Of a stretch of 64,000 bases of DNA, positions 32,388-43,303 are shown one piece after another. Each line of letters begins with the position of its first letter. Within the stretch, counting starts at the first letter, position 1. The position numbers and the translations under genes were made by a program. The notes beneath the pieces were generated by a model. That model was not told the origin of the DNA. It saw only the letters and a program-made list of their open reading frames with translations, and ran no database searches. The stretch covers positions 41,576,194 through 41,640,193 of the forward strand of contig CP136069.1 of NCBI GenBank assembly GCA_032622095.1, given 5' to 3'. The stretch comes from Siphonodentalium dalli (taxonomy: Eukaryota > Mollusca > Scaphopoda > Gadilida > Siphonodentaliidae).

Positions 32388-32515
32388 ATGATATTTTTGC
32401 TGATGCTACAATTCCAACTAAGGCGAAAAAGGAAACGACAAAAAAGAAGACGTCAGCGAAGAAAGCACCCAAAGTTGAAGGCGATATCTTTGACGATCCT
32501 CTGGGCAATCATTGA
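32388..32515 (+). CDS. WASHC2: WASHC2 terminal coding exon (residues 690-731, stop TGA)
   Basis: The acceptor ATTTTACAG is followed by DDIFADATIPTKAKK, a Lys/Thr-rich stretch and VEGDIFDDPLGNH with TGA at 32513-32515 (phase 1). The end matches the FAM21 C-terminal form (I-F-D-D-P-L-x). TTAA of a family D transposon begins only 12 nt after the stop, so the 3' UTR starts inside a mobile element. Confidence 0.95.
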
Positions 32516-32526
32516 AGGAATATTTT

Positions 32527-32772
32527 TTAACCCTTTCTATATTAAATGGATTCTCCCACTCAGTTATAGAAGTACACACTGGAATGGTCTATTATTAATT
32601 TGAAGGGGTGTTCAGGTAATAAAAACAGATGACAGACATACAAAAAGATAATACAAGAGCAGAATGATTCATTTTCATGGTGGGAAATGTTCAAAAATAA
32701 TAAGTTCAACAAACTAACTATGAACATTTCTAAAGGGAACTACTCGCCAATGAGTATTTAGTATAGAAAGGG
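32527..32772. mobile_element. Family D MITE forming the start of the WASHC2 3' UTR
   Basis: TTAACCCTTTCTATATTAAA at the left and AGTATAGAAAGGGTT at the right, with the usual internal stem partly lost. An AATAAA occurs at 32618-32623 inside it. A second partial copy (32773-32950) follows directly, with AATAAA at 32803-32808. Confidence 0.8.
32618..32623 (+). promoter_or_regulatory. Candidate polyadenylation signal AATAAA
   Basis: The first AATAAA after the WASHC2 stop, about 100 nt downstream and within a family D element. A second lies at 32803. Which one is used, if either, cannot be told from sequence. Confidence 0.3.
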
Positions 32773-32950
32773 TTTTTCAGGAAAATTAAGCAGATGACAG
32801 TTAATAAAAGTGCAGAAGGAGTCCCATTTATCAGAGGCAAATGTTCAGATAATAGGTTCAACTAACAACCTATGGTAATTTGTTGAACTTATTTTCTGAA
32901 CATTTCCTAAGGATAACTACTTGCCAATGAGTATTTAGTATAGAATGGGT
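32773..32950. mobile_element. Family D MITE, partial copy
   Basis: It has the GTTCAGATAATAGGTTCAAC / GTTGAACTTATTTTCTGAAC stem and a right end GTATAGAATGGGT. The left end is missing, and it abuts the previous copy in the same orientation. Confidence 0.7.
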
Positions 32951-33599
32951 CAACTGGTTGGGATAACCATGTTCTGTGTTTTTGCCATCAAGCTGTCACT
33001 GGACAGGTTTAGATTTAAAAACTTCGAACTTTGTCCATCTAACACAACAGACTATCACTCTATATTATATTATCCAGTAGTGAGACTGCTATGTTCTATT
33101 TCCAAATGAAATCCATGCAACATTTCATAGTGGTTATGTTAGTTGTCGCTGAAACACAAAATATACCATATTATAGTCAGTATTAAATGAGGCTACTACT
33201 CTTGCATAACAATTGACATTTGGTGTTATGTTACCATTGGAGACGATCTCCCATGACAATGTATGGAATAGTATAGTCTGATGTTGTTTGACTGCAAAAT
33301 TTGAAGTTTTTAATCTAAATCCATCTACAATATAAAATTTGTTACAGAACACAGGCAGAATGATCGTTTCAGATAATTAATTTTCACATTTGTTCCAAGC
33401 AGTAATTTGAGTATTAACCAGCAAAAATCATGTTTTCACCTTCGCTAATTGGCATAGAAATTCATTGTTTGGGGACGCCATCTGCGGGTCTGAATTTAAG
33501 AATTTGATTTTTGGAGCCCTGAATCGAGTTTAGATTCAGATCTACATGTTGATAAATTCAATGTTAATTCATTTGGTTTTGAAAAGGTTGACTATTGCA

Positions 33600-33867
33600 T
33601 TAACCTTTCCATGACTTGAGCTTTTTGAAATTTTGCAAAAGCCCTGTGCCAATGCATTCTGTTATATATGCAAGTCTCCCGCCGGGAGCTTCTTATAGTT
33701 AATAATAGCATACATTGGTCTAATAATATTCACCTTGACCTTGTAAGACAGTGCATTTTCTTTTATATATGTGAGGCTCCCTATGGAAGACTTGCGTATA
33801 TAAGAGAATGCACTGGCACAGGATCTTCAATGATGCACCAGCGCAACTCCCCTCATGAAAGGGTTAA
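33600..33867. mobile_element. Family B MITE (B3)
   Basis: TTAACCTTTCCATGAC...CTCATGAAAGGGTTAA, two diverged hairpins with the TCTCCC-type core. The ORF at 33668 on the + strand is an artefact. Confidence 0.8.
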
Positions 33868-33954
33868 AGTAAATAGCCACATGGTATCAATTCATTTTCA
33901 TAGACATATTTTTAAATTCATTATACCATAACTAGCCCTTAAATTTTGTGACGG

Positions 33955-34112
33955 GCTGCACTGATCTGGTCATTAAATATCCTGTGCCAGTGCATTCTCT
34001 TATATATGCGAGTCTCACATAGGGAGCGTCGCATATATAAGAGACTGCACTGGCTTACAAGGTCAAGGTAAATATTGTTAGGCCAATGAATTCTCTTATA
34101 TATGTGATGTGT
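33955..34112. mobile_element. Family B MITE, truncated (B4)
   Basis: One full hairpin (GTGCATTCTCTTATATATGC ... CATATATAAGAGACTGC) and half of a second; ends lost. Confidence 0.65.
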
Positions 34113-35490
34113 ATGTGCAAAAACCACCTCCAATGGTGTCTAAAATGAAAAAGTTAGCAATTGTGGACTGGGTGACTAGGTCACCAGAGCAGGGACATGG
34201 TAGAAGGTCTCCATTGGGGGTGTCCAACTTAGAAGATCCAACTGCACACCCCCCTCCCTCTTTTTAACCAGAAGCAAATTCCCTAGTCTGGGTTACTATA
34301 GGACATTTCATATTCACCTACATTGCATTTGGGTGGTAATTTTCCTGGTTTTCCTGGGTTCTCAAGCTTTCCAACTGTTGGAAATTTCTAACCTGACCCC
34401 CACCACTAGAGCTGCAAATGTTCCACCTTATGGCCATTTCAGTCCAATACAATTACTGGTACTGAAAGTGGGAAAATGATTTACTTTTGGTCTAAAGACA
34501 ATTCACAAGTTCACACTAAATTATGGTTGGATTATCACACTATCACAATAATCTCATCCAATTTTAGTCTGAAATTTCTAACTAATGTTGTGTCAGACAT
34601 GAAATAATTGTTGAACATTTTTCCCAAAGTTGGGGTTAAGATTAACCCCTAACTCCCCCCTCCAGTGTGATATAAAACTATAATAAAGTGCTATAAGTTA
34701 TAGAATAACATCATCATTTGCTAATTGATTTTGTTGTTATTGCTGGTTGTTGTTGTTTTTTTTCTCACAATTTATTGAAAAATGTCGATACAGCAGAGTA
34801 CTCACATAAATAATCTAAGGTGCAATATTTTTGTTCTTAGTGGAAATCATTAAACATTAGAGATAAAGTTGGATAATGCTTATTAGTTTGATTAATACTA
34901 ATCTTATTTAATTTTCTCATCAAGTTTGTTTTAATACATAATTGGTATTTCAGAAAAGATGCCCGTATAAAAAACTGGTGTTTTCTACGAATTCGTTTGA
35001 ATGGTTCAACTCTTTAAGTTTGACACCAAACGATGCTACAGCTGACCAGATATGCTTTAACTTGTTGGTGTTTTATCATTTAATAATAGATCTCTCTTCC
35101 CGCATAACACTAACATGACACATAAGCAAACTTTATAAATTCTTGTTTCCAATCATAAAAGTTACCGGCTGTCTTTGAAGTGAAGGTAAATCGACTTGTT
35201 TATGTCAACAAAGTGTTAGTTGTTGGGAATTGACAAGTTTGTCATTGTCGTAGCATTCATTTATTACGGATAGATTAATTAGAAATATTGCATTTATTCC
35301 AATTATTTTGTGACTTTGGTGCAACAAAAACAGTTACAAAATAAAACCTTTCTGTAGTGATTTCTATGAATTTTCATTTCAAAATCATGAGCTTCATCTG
35401 CTCTAGGGTGATGTCATTGCCTGTCGTATATGAAGATCGTTTTGGTTGGATACAGTCATTGATATCATCAGCTGTTGGAAAATATTGCCA
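34113..35490. other. Intergenic, nothing recognised apart from weak repeats
   Basis: It includes CCAACTGTTGGAAATTTC and CTGAAATTTCTAACTAATGT near 34370-34590, similar to segments at 57840 and 61680-62190. No gene signal. Confidence 0.5.
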
Positions 35491-35496
35491 GTCATA

Positions 35497-35734
35497 CAGT
35501 AATGCTCTAAGTAATCGACTTCTTAACCACAGCAGAATTATGGGTAACCTTATAAATCCTGAAAAATTATGGGTAACTTTTCAGGATTTAGTCGGAAATA
35601 TGGCTTGTTGCCATTCATCGGAAAGCGGGGAGAGCTTTCCGATGAATGGCAACAAGCCATATTTCCGACTAAATCCTGAAAAGTTACCCATAATTCTGCT
35701 GTGGTTAAGAAGTCCATTATTTAGAGCATTACTG
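35497..35734. mobile_element. Family A foldback (A5), longest palindrome
   Basis: CAGTAATGCTCTAAGTAATC left and ATTTAGAGCATTACTG right, TA-flanked, centre GGAAAGCGGGGAGAGCTTTCC. A small duplication of the AATTATGGGTAACTTT segment occurs in the left arm. Confidence 0.88.
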
Positions 35735-35822
35735 TACATCGGCCATGTTTTTTCTAGTGTGCACGTTGCTCCATAACCTTGACTTGAAAAAGAGAACTTA
35801 ATTTTGAACAGCTTCATTATGT

Positions 35823-36083
35823 TTAACCTTTTCATGACTGTAGCTGTGCTGGTGCAGCATTAAAGCCCCTGTGTCAGTGCGTTCTCTTACATATGCAAGC
35901 CTCCCATAGGGAGCCTTGCATATATAAGAAAATGCACTGGCTTACAAGGCCAAGGTAAATATTGTTAGGCCAATGTATTCTCTTATGTATGCGAGGCTCC
36001 CTATTGGAGACTCTCATATATAAGAGAATACATTGTCACAGGGTTTTCGCAAAATTTCAGGAAGCTCCAGTCATGGAGGGTAT
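35823..36083. mobile_element. Family B MITE (B5)
   Basis: TTAACCTTTTCATGACTG left; two TCCCATAGGGA-type hairpins; right end decayed (GTCATGGAGGGTATAA). Confidence 0.8.
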
Positions 36084-36127
36084 AAAAACATAATTTTAGT
36101 TCAGCAAATTGGAAACTAAAACTGCTC

Positions 36128-36390
36128 TTAACACTTTGATGACTGGAGTGTCCTGAATTTTTATGAAGACCATGTGCCAATGCATTCTCTTATATATGCG
36201 AGTCGACCATAGGTCGCCTCGCATATATAAGAGAATGCATTGGCCTAACAGTATTTACCTTGATCTTGTAAGCCAGTGCATTCTCTTTTTTATGCGAGGT
36301 GACCTATGGTCGACTCGCATATATAAGATAATGCACTGGCACTGGATCTTTAATGCTGCACCAACACAGCTCCCATCATGAAAAGGTTAT
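36128..36390. mobile_element. Family B MITE (B6), GTCGACC hairpin version
   Basis: TTAACACTTTGATGACTGG left; both hairpins carry the GTCGACC/GGTCGCC core; right end CATCATGAAAAGGTTA. It neighbours B5 and a solo end-to-end remnant at 36455-36529 that has lost both hairpins. Confidence 0.82.
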
Positions 36391-36649
36391 AGTAAATAGC
36401 CACAGGGTATCAATTCATTTTTATAGACCTATTTTGAAATTCATTATACCATAACTAGTCCTTTCATGACAGGAGCTGCGCTGGTGTAGCATTAAATATC
36501 CTGAGCTCCCCATCATGAAAGGGTTAAAATGACAAATAATGTGATGTGTATGTCATTTTTTATACAAAACAAAAAAGTTATTTTGCTCCCTGTGTTATTG
36601 TCATTTGTATAATACAAACCATCTGGTACTCGAAGCAACCCCAACATAT

Positions 36650-37084
36650 GGTGCTGGACATTTGCAGAATGAGGTCCCCAGAGGGTGAATTTACTGACAC
36701 TAATGCACTTAGTGGGCTAGCATAACTAAATTCCCCCTCTGGTGACCTCATTCTGCTTAGGCCTCATCTTCTCTGGAAAGTATCTTTATTATCATATTAA
36801 CAAGTTTTTGAATTTCTTTAGAAACTTCTTTGGAAAGTTACTTTTCTTTTTTAGTTTGGTTTCTCTATATACCAAAATCTGCAGATGACACAATGCATAA
36901 TTGAGGGGCCAAATAGGTGAGCATTACCATCTTCACCATCTGGGAACTTAAATCTATTTCTGGGTCTCCCATAGAAGATGGGGCCATGCAGAATGAGGTC
37001 CCCAGAAGATGAAATTGGTGACATTAGCCTGCTGTGCATCAGTAAATTCACCCTCTGGGGACCTCATTCTGCAAATGACTAGCA
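36650..37084. mobile_element. Family C MITE, copy 7
   Basis: Two hairpins around GAATGAGGTCCCCAGAGGG (36667) and GAATGAGGTCCCCAGAAG (36992), with the spacer TTAGTTTGGTTTCTCTATA. Ends decayed. Confidence 0.78.
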
Positions 37085-37298
37085 CCATGTTTTGAGGTCT
37101 GACTGGAATTGTTAGATGTGATACAAACAACTCATATTATGTTTGAGGTTTCTGTTGATCAGTTTCATGTACTTGAAAGCTAAAATTACAAAATGCTGGA
37201 TGCTAAATTAGCTTCCTACTTATTGTTATGTAACTTATTTATACATTATATATAAAACACAGATTTTGTAACCACATGGTTAAATTTCATTCGAGACC

Positions 37299-37735
37299 TT
37301 AAAGGTACTCAATCCGATTTGATGGTCCCCATATCATCAGATTCTCACAACAACATTTATTGAAATGCCGCTTCAGTTATCAAAATCGATTAATTGCCCA
37401 AAATAAATGTTAACCAATGTCAACTATAGTATAAAATCGCCCAAAACCTCTTATTTATCAACATTTTGTTCAACGTAATTTTGCTGGTTTGTCAAATATT
37501 TGACACAAAAACGCCACTTGATTTTAGAGTTATCCATCTTGATTCGCAATTTGGTCCGAGACCGTCTACTGGGCCACTAAAAGTATTGGTGGTGAAAAAT
37601 AATAGATTTCAAAAATCGATATGTGATCACTCGAGCTTTGATGGGTGGGTTCCTAGACTTGAATCAATTATATTTTACCCCCGAAGCAAAGGAAATAGTA
37701 ATTTGCGAGCATTAATTCTGATTATGCATCTTTAA
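37299..37735. mobile_element. Family E MITE, copy 2 (reverse of copy 1)
   Basis: TTAAAGGTACTCAATCCGAT left and GCATCTTTAA right; the interior is the complement of 8952-9382, including ATGGGTGGGTTCCTAGACT. Confidence 0.82.
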
Positions 37736-37836
37736 AGTGATGCGAAAATGCTCCACTGGAGTGATCGGATGGGATTAGAGAATAAAGTAGCTATTAGCAT
37801 AAATTTTATATCCAAATTGGTAGCATGCAATTATTG

Positions 37837-37907
37837 CCGACTAAATCCTGAAAAGTTACCCATAATTCTGCTGTGGTTAAGGAGTTGATTATTTAGGGAA
37901 TTACTGT
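37837..37907. mobile_element. Family A half element
   Basis: Right arm only: CCGACTAAATCCTGAAAAG through AGGGAATTACTG, followed by TA. Confidence 0.75.
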
Positions 37908-37960
37908 AAATATAACTTGCTGGATGCCACCAAACTCAGTCTGGTCTTCTGTGTAATATG

Positions 37961-38379
37961 CAAGCCTGCAAATAGTGTGCCTGTTATTAGCAGAATGTGG
38001 TTCCCAGAGGGAACAGTGGGCTAGCATTACCAAATTCACCCTCTGGAGACCTCATTCTGCTTAGGCCTCATCTTCTGAGAAGTATCTATAGTATAAAATT
38101 AACATATTTTTAGTTACTATTCCCTATATCCCCTAATTTTCAAAAGATAATACAGCTGGATAATATGCATAATTGAGGTGATTAATGGCTGAACATCACC
38201 AACTTCAACTGAAGAACTTCAATCTGATCCTATGCCACATATAGCAGTTGAGGCCTAAGCAGAATTAGGTCCCCAGAGGGTGAATTTAGTGATGCTAGCC
38301 CACCATACAGGATAGCTTCACTAAATTCATCCTCTGGGGTCTGATTCTGCAAATGACAGACACACTATTTGCAGGCTTT
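37961..38379. mobile_element. Family C MITE, copy 8, with 8-bp target duplication
   Basis: CAAGCCTGCAAATAGTGTG left and CACACTATTTGCAGGCTTT right, bounded by GTAATATG at 37953-37960 and at 38380-38387. The 8-bp duplication and CA start fit a hAT-type origin. It is the only copy with a clean duplication. Confidence 0.82.
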
Positions 38380-38928
38380 GTAATATGAGTCCCCGTTGTA
38401 ATCTTTCAACCAGTAGTTTGATGTTAATACATACATAAATTAAAAAAGCAATAATTTTAATTAATACAAATCCCTTTCAAAATGTCATATGGTTACAATA
38501 TTCCAGTGTGTTTATTAAGTATACATGTTTGTTAAAGACCATTCACTCAATAAAAGAAATATTTATATTCAGAAAATGATAATTTTGATTTGTATTTCAG
38601 TGATGTATTTAATTATATCACTTGAAACCCCTATAATATCATTGAAAAATCCATTACATATTTTCTTTTATTACACGATCCTACCATTATTCCATTCAAT
38701 AAACCCATTCTATAAATTGTGATATTAAACGTTCGTTTAATAACAGGAAATAGTGCCAGGTGACCTTTGACTTCCGGTTTACCGTCTTTAACATTCCGTA
38801 CGCTACGTCTCAAAAATACTATGACTTCCAATATTTTTCCAACAAACTATCATGACTGAAGAATTTGAAAAGTTATGTTATTAAATATACGCCATTAAAA
38901 GCGCCAAATAGTCTTTATTTATCTGGGA

Positions 38929-39246
38929 CTATTTCTTTACGCGGGCAAACAACGAATAGTTACGTGAAACGTCATCGCATGTCTTATAGAAGCCGATGTT
39001 AGTTTCTCGTTCCATTTGTTGATTTAAGTATGTTTTGTCGATGTTTTGGATCATGTAATAAATAGAATCTACAACTCGTCCCCAGTTTATAGCGGAAATT
39101 ACAAAACTCGTCCAGTAAATTGCATTAATGAAAATAGGGACAAAAACAAAGAGGCAAATCGTATACGTTTCATCGCAAGGTAGAGAGCGCAATACTGTTG
39201 TATAAGGTTGTGAGAGCATCTCAGCCAACGCCATGCATATATGCAT
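38929..39246 (-). CDS. Possible small membrane protein ORF
   Basis: This 105-codon frame has an in-frame stop about 10 codons upstream of its ATG. It reads MHICMALAEMLSQPYTT, then a hydrophobic block (YTICLFVFVPIFINAIYW, then TSFVISAI) that could span a membrane once or twice, then a polar C-terminus with paired Asn/Lys/Arg. I do not recognise the family. The sequence lies outside any repeat seen in this window and has more CpG than its surroundings, which mildly favours an exon. No splice context is convincing. It could be chance. Confidence 0.3.
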   Translation of the reverse strand: MHICMALAEMLSQPYTTVLRSLPCDETYTICLFVFVPIFINAIYWTSFVISAINWGRVVDSIYYMIQNIDKTYLNQQMERETNIGFYKTCDDVSRNYSLFARVKK

Positions 39247-39715
39247 TTTAAATGCATTTTTCTGCTTCTTTTAAAGATTTTGATTTGTTAAAAAGGCTGA
39301 AAGCTCTAGTTTTTTTTCATGTGATATACATGATCTTCAACTCGTTATGTTGGGGATACGACTCGTTGTGAATCAAATTTATCACACCAGTTTCATAAAA
39401 TCTTATATCCCAACATAACTCGTTGGAGATCCTGTATATGTATATGGATTGGGTAAGTGGCCATTCTTTCTGGAGTTTTAGGCCACCTAGTCGTTATTAA
39501 CAATGTTGAAAACTATAATTAAGTTTTCTACATCATGAGCACAACCTAATCCTGATGTGTGAAATGTATGATGTTGGCTTTCCAATAGATGGGTCATTTA
39601 CTCAATCCACTTGATTCCAATTGGAAAGCCCATTTTCTAAACTTGCTGCTTTATTATATATTTATATCTGGAGTTTTATTGGAGAAGGAGTGCATGGTTA
39701 AAGGGGCAGACCCAT

Positions 39716-40650
39716 TTTTATGTGTACCCATACCATGTATGTTACACATTATCCGATGTCCCGATCAACCATCTGTCGTTTGTCAGTCCATAGATGCATG
39801 TTATCTGACGTGATAACTCAAGTATTTTTTATCGGATCGTGTTCATATTTTATGTGCATGTTTATGATGATACACCCCTCACCTGTATAGTTTTTGGTAT
39901 TGATTGGTTTAGAAATTATTAACACTTACCTTCCACCAATAGACATGTTCTATCCGATGCGATAACTCAATTATATTTTATCGGATCGTGTTAATATTTT
40001 ATGTGCAGGTTTATGATGACACCCCTCTCACCCGTATAGTTTTTGGTGATGAATGGTTGAAGATTTAACCCTTCCCACACATTTCATAAACACTTGCTAT
40101 CTGTTACAGTAACTGAAATATTTTCAATCTGATCATTTCATATCTCATCTCTAGGTTTATCAAGACCCACTTTTCACCTGTATGGAATTTGGTATTGATT
40201 GGTCTTAAAAGTAATAATAACTCTTACCATCCACCATGTAGACACATGCTATCAATATCAAAATCAAATATTGGTATCTGTCAAATGTGCAGTTAAATAG
40301 ACCTGAGTCACCTCACAGTGTCAGATATGGCTATACTGTTATAAATAGGCAGAAAAAACTAAATTTACCCTTCCAATTCGAACCAGGTTCATTAATGAAC
40401 ACTATAAAACACCTTTTGAATAATCTTATAAATAAATTAGAGGCGATGTTCTGTTTTTGAAAATCCTTGCAATGCATGTGGTTTTGACATGACCAGTCAC
40501 TTGCTTTTTATGCACTACTTTATAATTACGAAATATTAACCCTCTTTCAACCTACCATAGACATGTGCTATCTGATTTGATAACTAACAGTATTGTCATC
40601 CAAAGGTGTTTATAATTCATGGCACAGCTAATTTATGATGACAGACCCCT
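39716..40650. repeat. Degenerate family K-like repeat
   Basis: It starts TTTATGTGTACCCATACCAT and contains about four diverged modules with ATCGGATCGTGTT(C/A)ATATTT and CACCTGTATAGTTTTTGGT at about 130-200 bp spacing. Noncoding. Confidence 0.55.
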
Positions 40651-40663
40651 GACTTGTATTATT

Positions 40664-40770
40664 ACCATAATGCTCTAAATAATTGACTCCTTAACCATAG
40701 CAAAATTATGAGTAATTTTTCAGGATTTTGTCGGAAATATGGCTTGTTGCCATTCATCGGAAAGCTCTCA
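40664..40770. mobile_element. Family A half element
   Basis: Left arm only: CATAATGCTCTAAATAATTG to CATTCATCGGAAAGCTCTCA. A family E fragment (TTAAAGGTACTCATTCCGAT) begins at 40833. Confidence 0.72.
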
Positions 40771-41214
40771 CATGCCATCTCAAGTGTCTATAAAATATTT
40801 TTAACCCAATCATTGCCATAATTCCAAACAAGATTAAAGGTACTCATTCCGATTAGATGGTCCCCATATCAAGTTACAACAACATTTCTTAAAAATATAA
40901 TTTTTTTTTAGATTTGTTGACACTGAGGAATGGCAAAAAATTAAGACAGAGGTTCCACTTCATAATTTGAAGCGACAGAAAGATCGCTGTCACAAGTGAA
41001 ATATTTGGCTGTTGCCAATTATCCCGCATCTTACCAATTTCGCTTCACGTGAAGCTTCAGAGAAAGTTGACAATGTAGTGAGATTTCTGTCTCACTTTTA
41101 ACCCTTAAATGAGAAAGTATGGTATGGTCTAATCTAATTTGATCACACCCAGAAATGGGCTTTTAATCGTATAGCCTGTACAGATGTTCAGTGAATGAAC
41201 ATTTTTCCATTGAA

Positions 41215-41485
41215 ACTGTCTTCTTCTTCTGGGAAGTTTCTAGATCTCTTAATTTTCAGAAGATAAAATGCATATGGAGGGGACTAATGGGTGAACATCA
41301 CCAATTTCAACTGGGGAAATTCAATCTGATCCTAGGTCTCCCATAGCAGTTGACGCCTAAGCGGAATGAGGTCCCCAGACGTGAATTTGGTGATGCTAGC
41401 CCATTAAGCGGGATAGCGTCACTAAATTCACCCAATGGAGATCTCATTCTGCAAATGACAGACACACTATCTGTAGGTTTGCTCA
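41215..41485. mobile_element. Family C MITE, right-half copy
   Basis: Spacer plus second hairpin (GGTGATGCTAGCCCATTAAG ... GATAGCGTCACTAAATTC) and an end reading CACACTATCTGTAGG. Confidence 0.7.
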
Positions 41486-41691
41486 CTACTATATTCACAC
41501 TCGTACATGTATTCTTGATGGGGAGCTTGAATGCTGGGATGTTCGTTGGTAATAAATCGCGTCATGTGACGTCTCCTCTTCTTACTCCATATTGTATGAA
41601 TGCAAATTGCAACTCGCTATCAGAAAATCATTGAAAAATAGGTGCTAAATGTTCTTTTAATCTACCAGCTCAGTTTAACTTAAAATGTTGA

Positions 41692-42108
41692 TTAACCCTT
41701 TGAGTGCCACGGGCCGATCTCATCGGCCCTAATTTACGTTATGTAAAATCGTCCCAAAAAAAAAAAAAAAAATAGAATTTTTTTTTAGTATTCTTAAGCA
41801 TGCTATAGGGCATGTTATAACTCAAAACTATCACCAAGTATTCATAGTAATAATTTTGATGCCCATGAAAAACGTAAGATTCCCTGGCCCTAAACCTACA
41901 AAATAAGACTGTTAAAGAATATAAAAAACAATTATTAAAATTGTACAAAATTGTAAAAAATAATAACAAATGATGAAAAATTGTTAGGCCAATGCATTCT
42001 CTTATATATGCGAGGCGACCTATGGTCGACTCGCATATATAAGAGAATGCATTGGCACAGGGTATATGGGTTGATACAAAAATTCGGACCTGGCACTCAA
42101 AGGGTTAA
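41692..42108. mobile_element. Family N element carrying one family B hairpin
   Basis: TTAACCCTTTGAGTGCCA left and TGGCACTCAAAGGGTTAA right, so TTAA-flanked with its own terminal repeat. At 41982-42062 it carries a single GTCGACC-type hairpin, identical in plan to family B, next to an AT-rich spacer. Confidence 0.85.
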
Positions 42109-42369
42109 TGAAGTAAAATGTGCAAGTGGTTTAAAAGTATCTGAATTTTAAACAGGTTAAGCCGAGTCAGTTTGAACGAGTTCCCAATTTTCTAGAACGA
42201 ATTAGGAATACAAGCTGAGTAAGCGGTCCTATACGATGTCGTACTTCAAGTTGTTTCAACCAGTTAATTAGTTGACATAAACAATTTAAGTAAGTTTTTC
42301 AAACAAGTCAACCAAGTTGTTCAGATTAATTACTGAGTAATTTAAACAAGTTATCTGCAGAGCTAAGTA

Positions 42370-42582
42370 CAGTAATGCTCTAATTAATCGACCTCTTAAC
42401 CAAAGCAGAATTATGGGTAACTTTTCAGGATTTAGTCGGAAATATGGCTTGTTGCCATTCATTGGAAAGCTCTCCCCGAGAGCTTTCCGATGAATGGCAA
42501 CAAGCCATATTTCCGACTAAATCCTGAAAAGTTACCCATAATTCTGCTTTGGTTAAGAGGTCGATTAATTAGAGCATTACTG
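42370..42582. mobile_element. Family A foldback (A8)
   Basis: A 213-bp near-perfect palindrome, TA-flanked. Both arms share private variants (CTCTAATTAATCGACC; TTAACCAAAGCAG), which are absent from other copies. Confidence 0.9.
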
Positions 42583-42942
42583 TATGTTGATCCAAACTTC
42601 GTGCATTTACCCATGTATCCCACGCTCATCGATCAAAGTATATATAGCTAATAGTCTTGTTTTTCGACGACAATATACATATATGTGAATGTTCTCTTGG
42701 GTTATATCTCAATTAATGATGGAACCCCATTTATGTCATTAGTCCGACGGTTATTTGTCCTGAAGGTTATTTATTCTGAAGGTATCCAAACAAGAGGTTT
42801 TTTTTATTCCGATGGTACCATGTGACTCCTATTTGACCTATATCTAGCTACCAGTAAGGAATAAAGAACCCTCTTCAATTGATACTTTTGCAATAAAGAA
42901 CCTTCAAAATAATGAACTTTCGGAAACAATAACCTTTGTAAT

Positions 42943-43303
42943 CAGGGGCGCCGGAAGCATCCAAGAGCAGGGGGGGGGGGGGGCAGAGCCTACAAAAAGG
43001 GCACTTTTCCGCAAACTCGGGGAAAATAACCATAAATTCATTGTGACAAAAATCCCTATTTTAAAGGTATTTGTCCGTTTTTATGGCCGTTTTGTGATAA
43101 AATTGACAAAAAATTTATATTCCTTGTGAAATTGGTGGTATTTGGACCAAAAAAGTCACATTTTGCTATAAAAACACGAGATTAAACACACAAAAAGCAT
43201 TTTCTGTCTCCAGAAAAAGGGCAAGTCCTGCCCCCGCTCGCCCCCCTTGGTCAAGGGCAGGGGGGTCAGCTGCCCCCTCTGCCCCCCTCTTCCGGCGCCC
43301 CTG
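42943..43303. mobile_element. hAT-like foldback MITE with 8-bp target duplication
   Basis: CAGGGGCGCCGGAAG left and CTTCCGGCGCCCCTG right, bounded by TTTGTAAT at 42935-42942 and 43304-43311. Subterminal G and C runs also pair. The 8-bp duplication and CAGGGGCG start are typical of hAT elements. It sits in a stretch of short inverted AATAAAGAACCTTC motifs (42745-43330). Confidence 0.88.

Larger units (their letters stand above)
1400..32515 (+). other. WASHC2: WASHC2 (FAM21) gene, 3' portion
   Basis: Thirteen exons with AG/GT borders join to 2196 nt (731 codons plus TGA) with every splice phase matching. The family product is a WASH complex subunit. Its long unstructured tail binds VPS35 of retromer through repeated acidic LFa motifs and binds actin capping protein through a CPI motif, placing Arp2/3-driven actin on endosomes. 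Seen here: about 20 LFa-like motifs, the CPI-like stretch LHSDTKNRARIQSKRRPP, the segment KPIGKIGKLQ followed by ASLVFNPATLLPGAAPP, and an end reading GDIFDDPLGNH. The order of these blocks matches vertebrate FAM21. The N-terminal head domain and earlier tail lie upstream. Introns are packed with MITEs. Only the family assignment relies on prior knowledge; the exon chain is seen directly. Confidence 0.93.
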
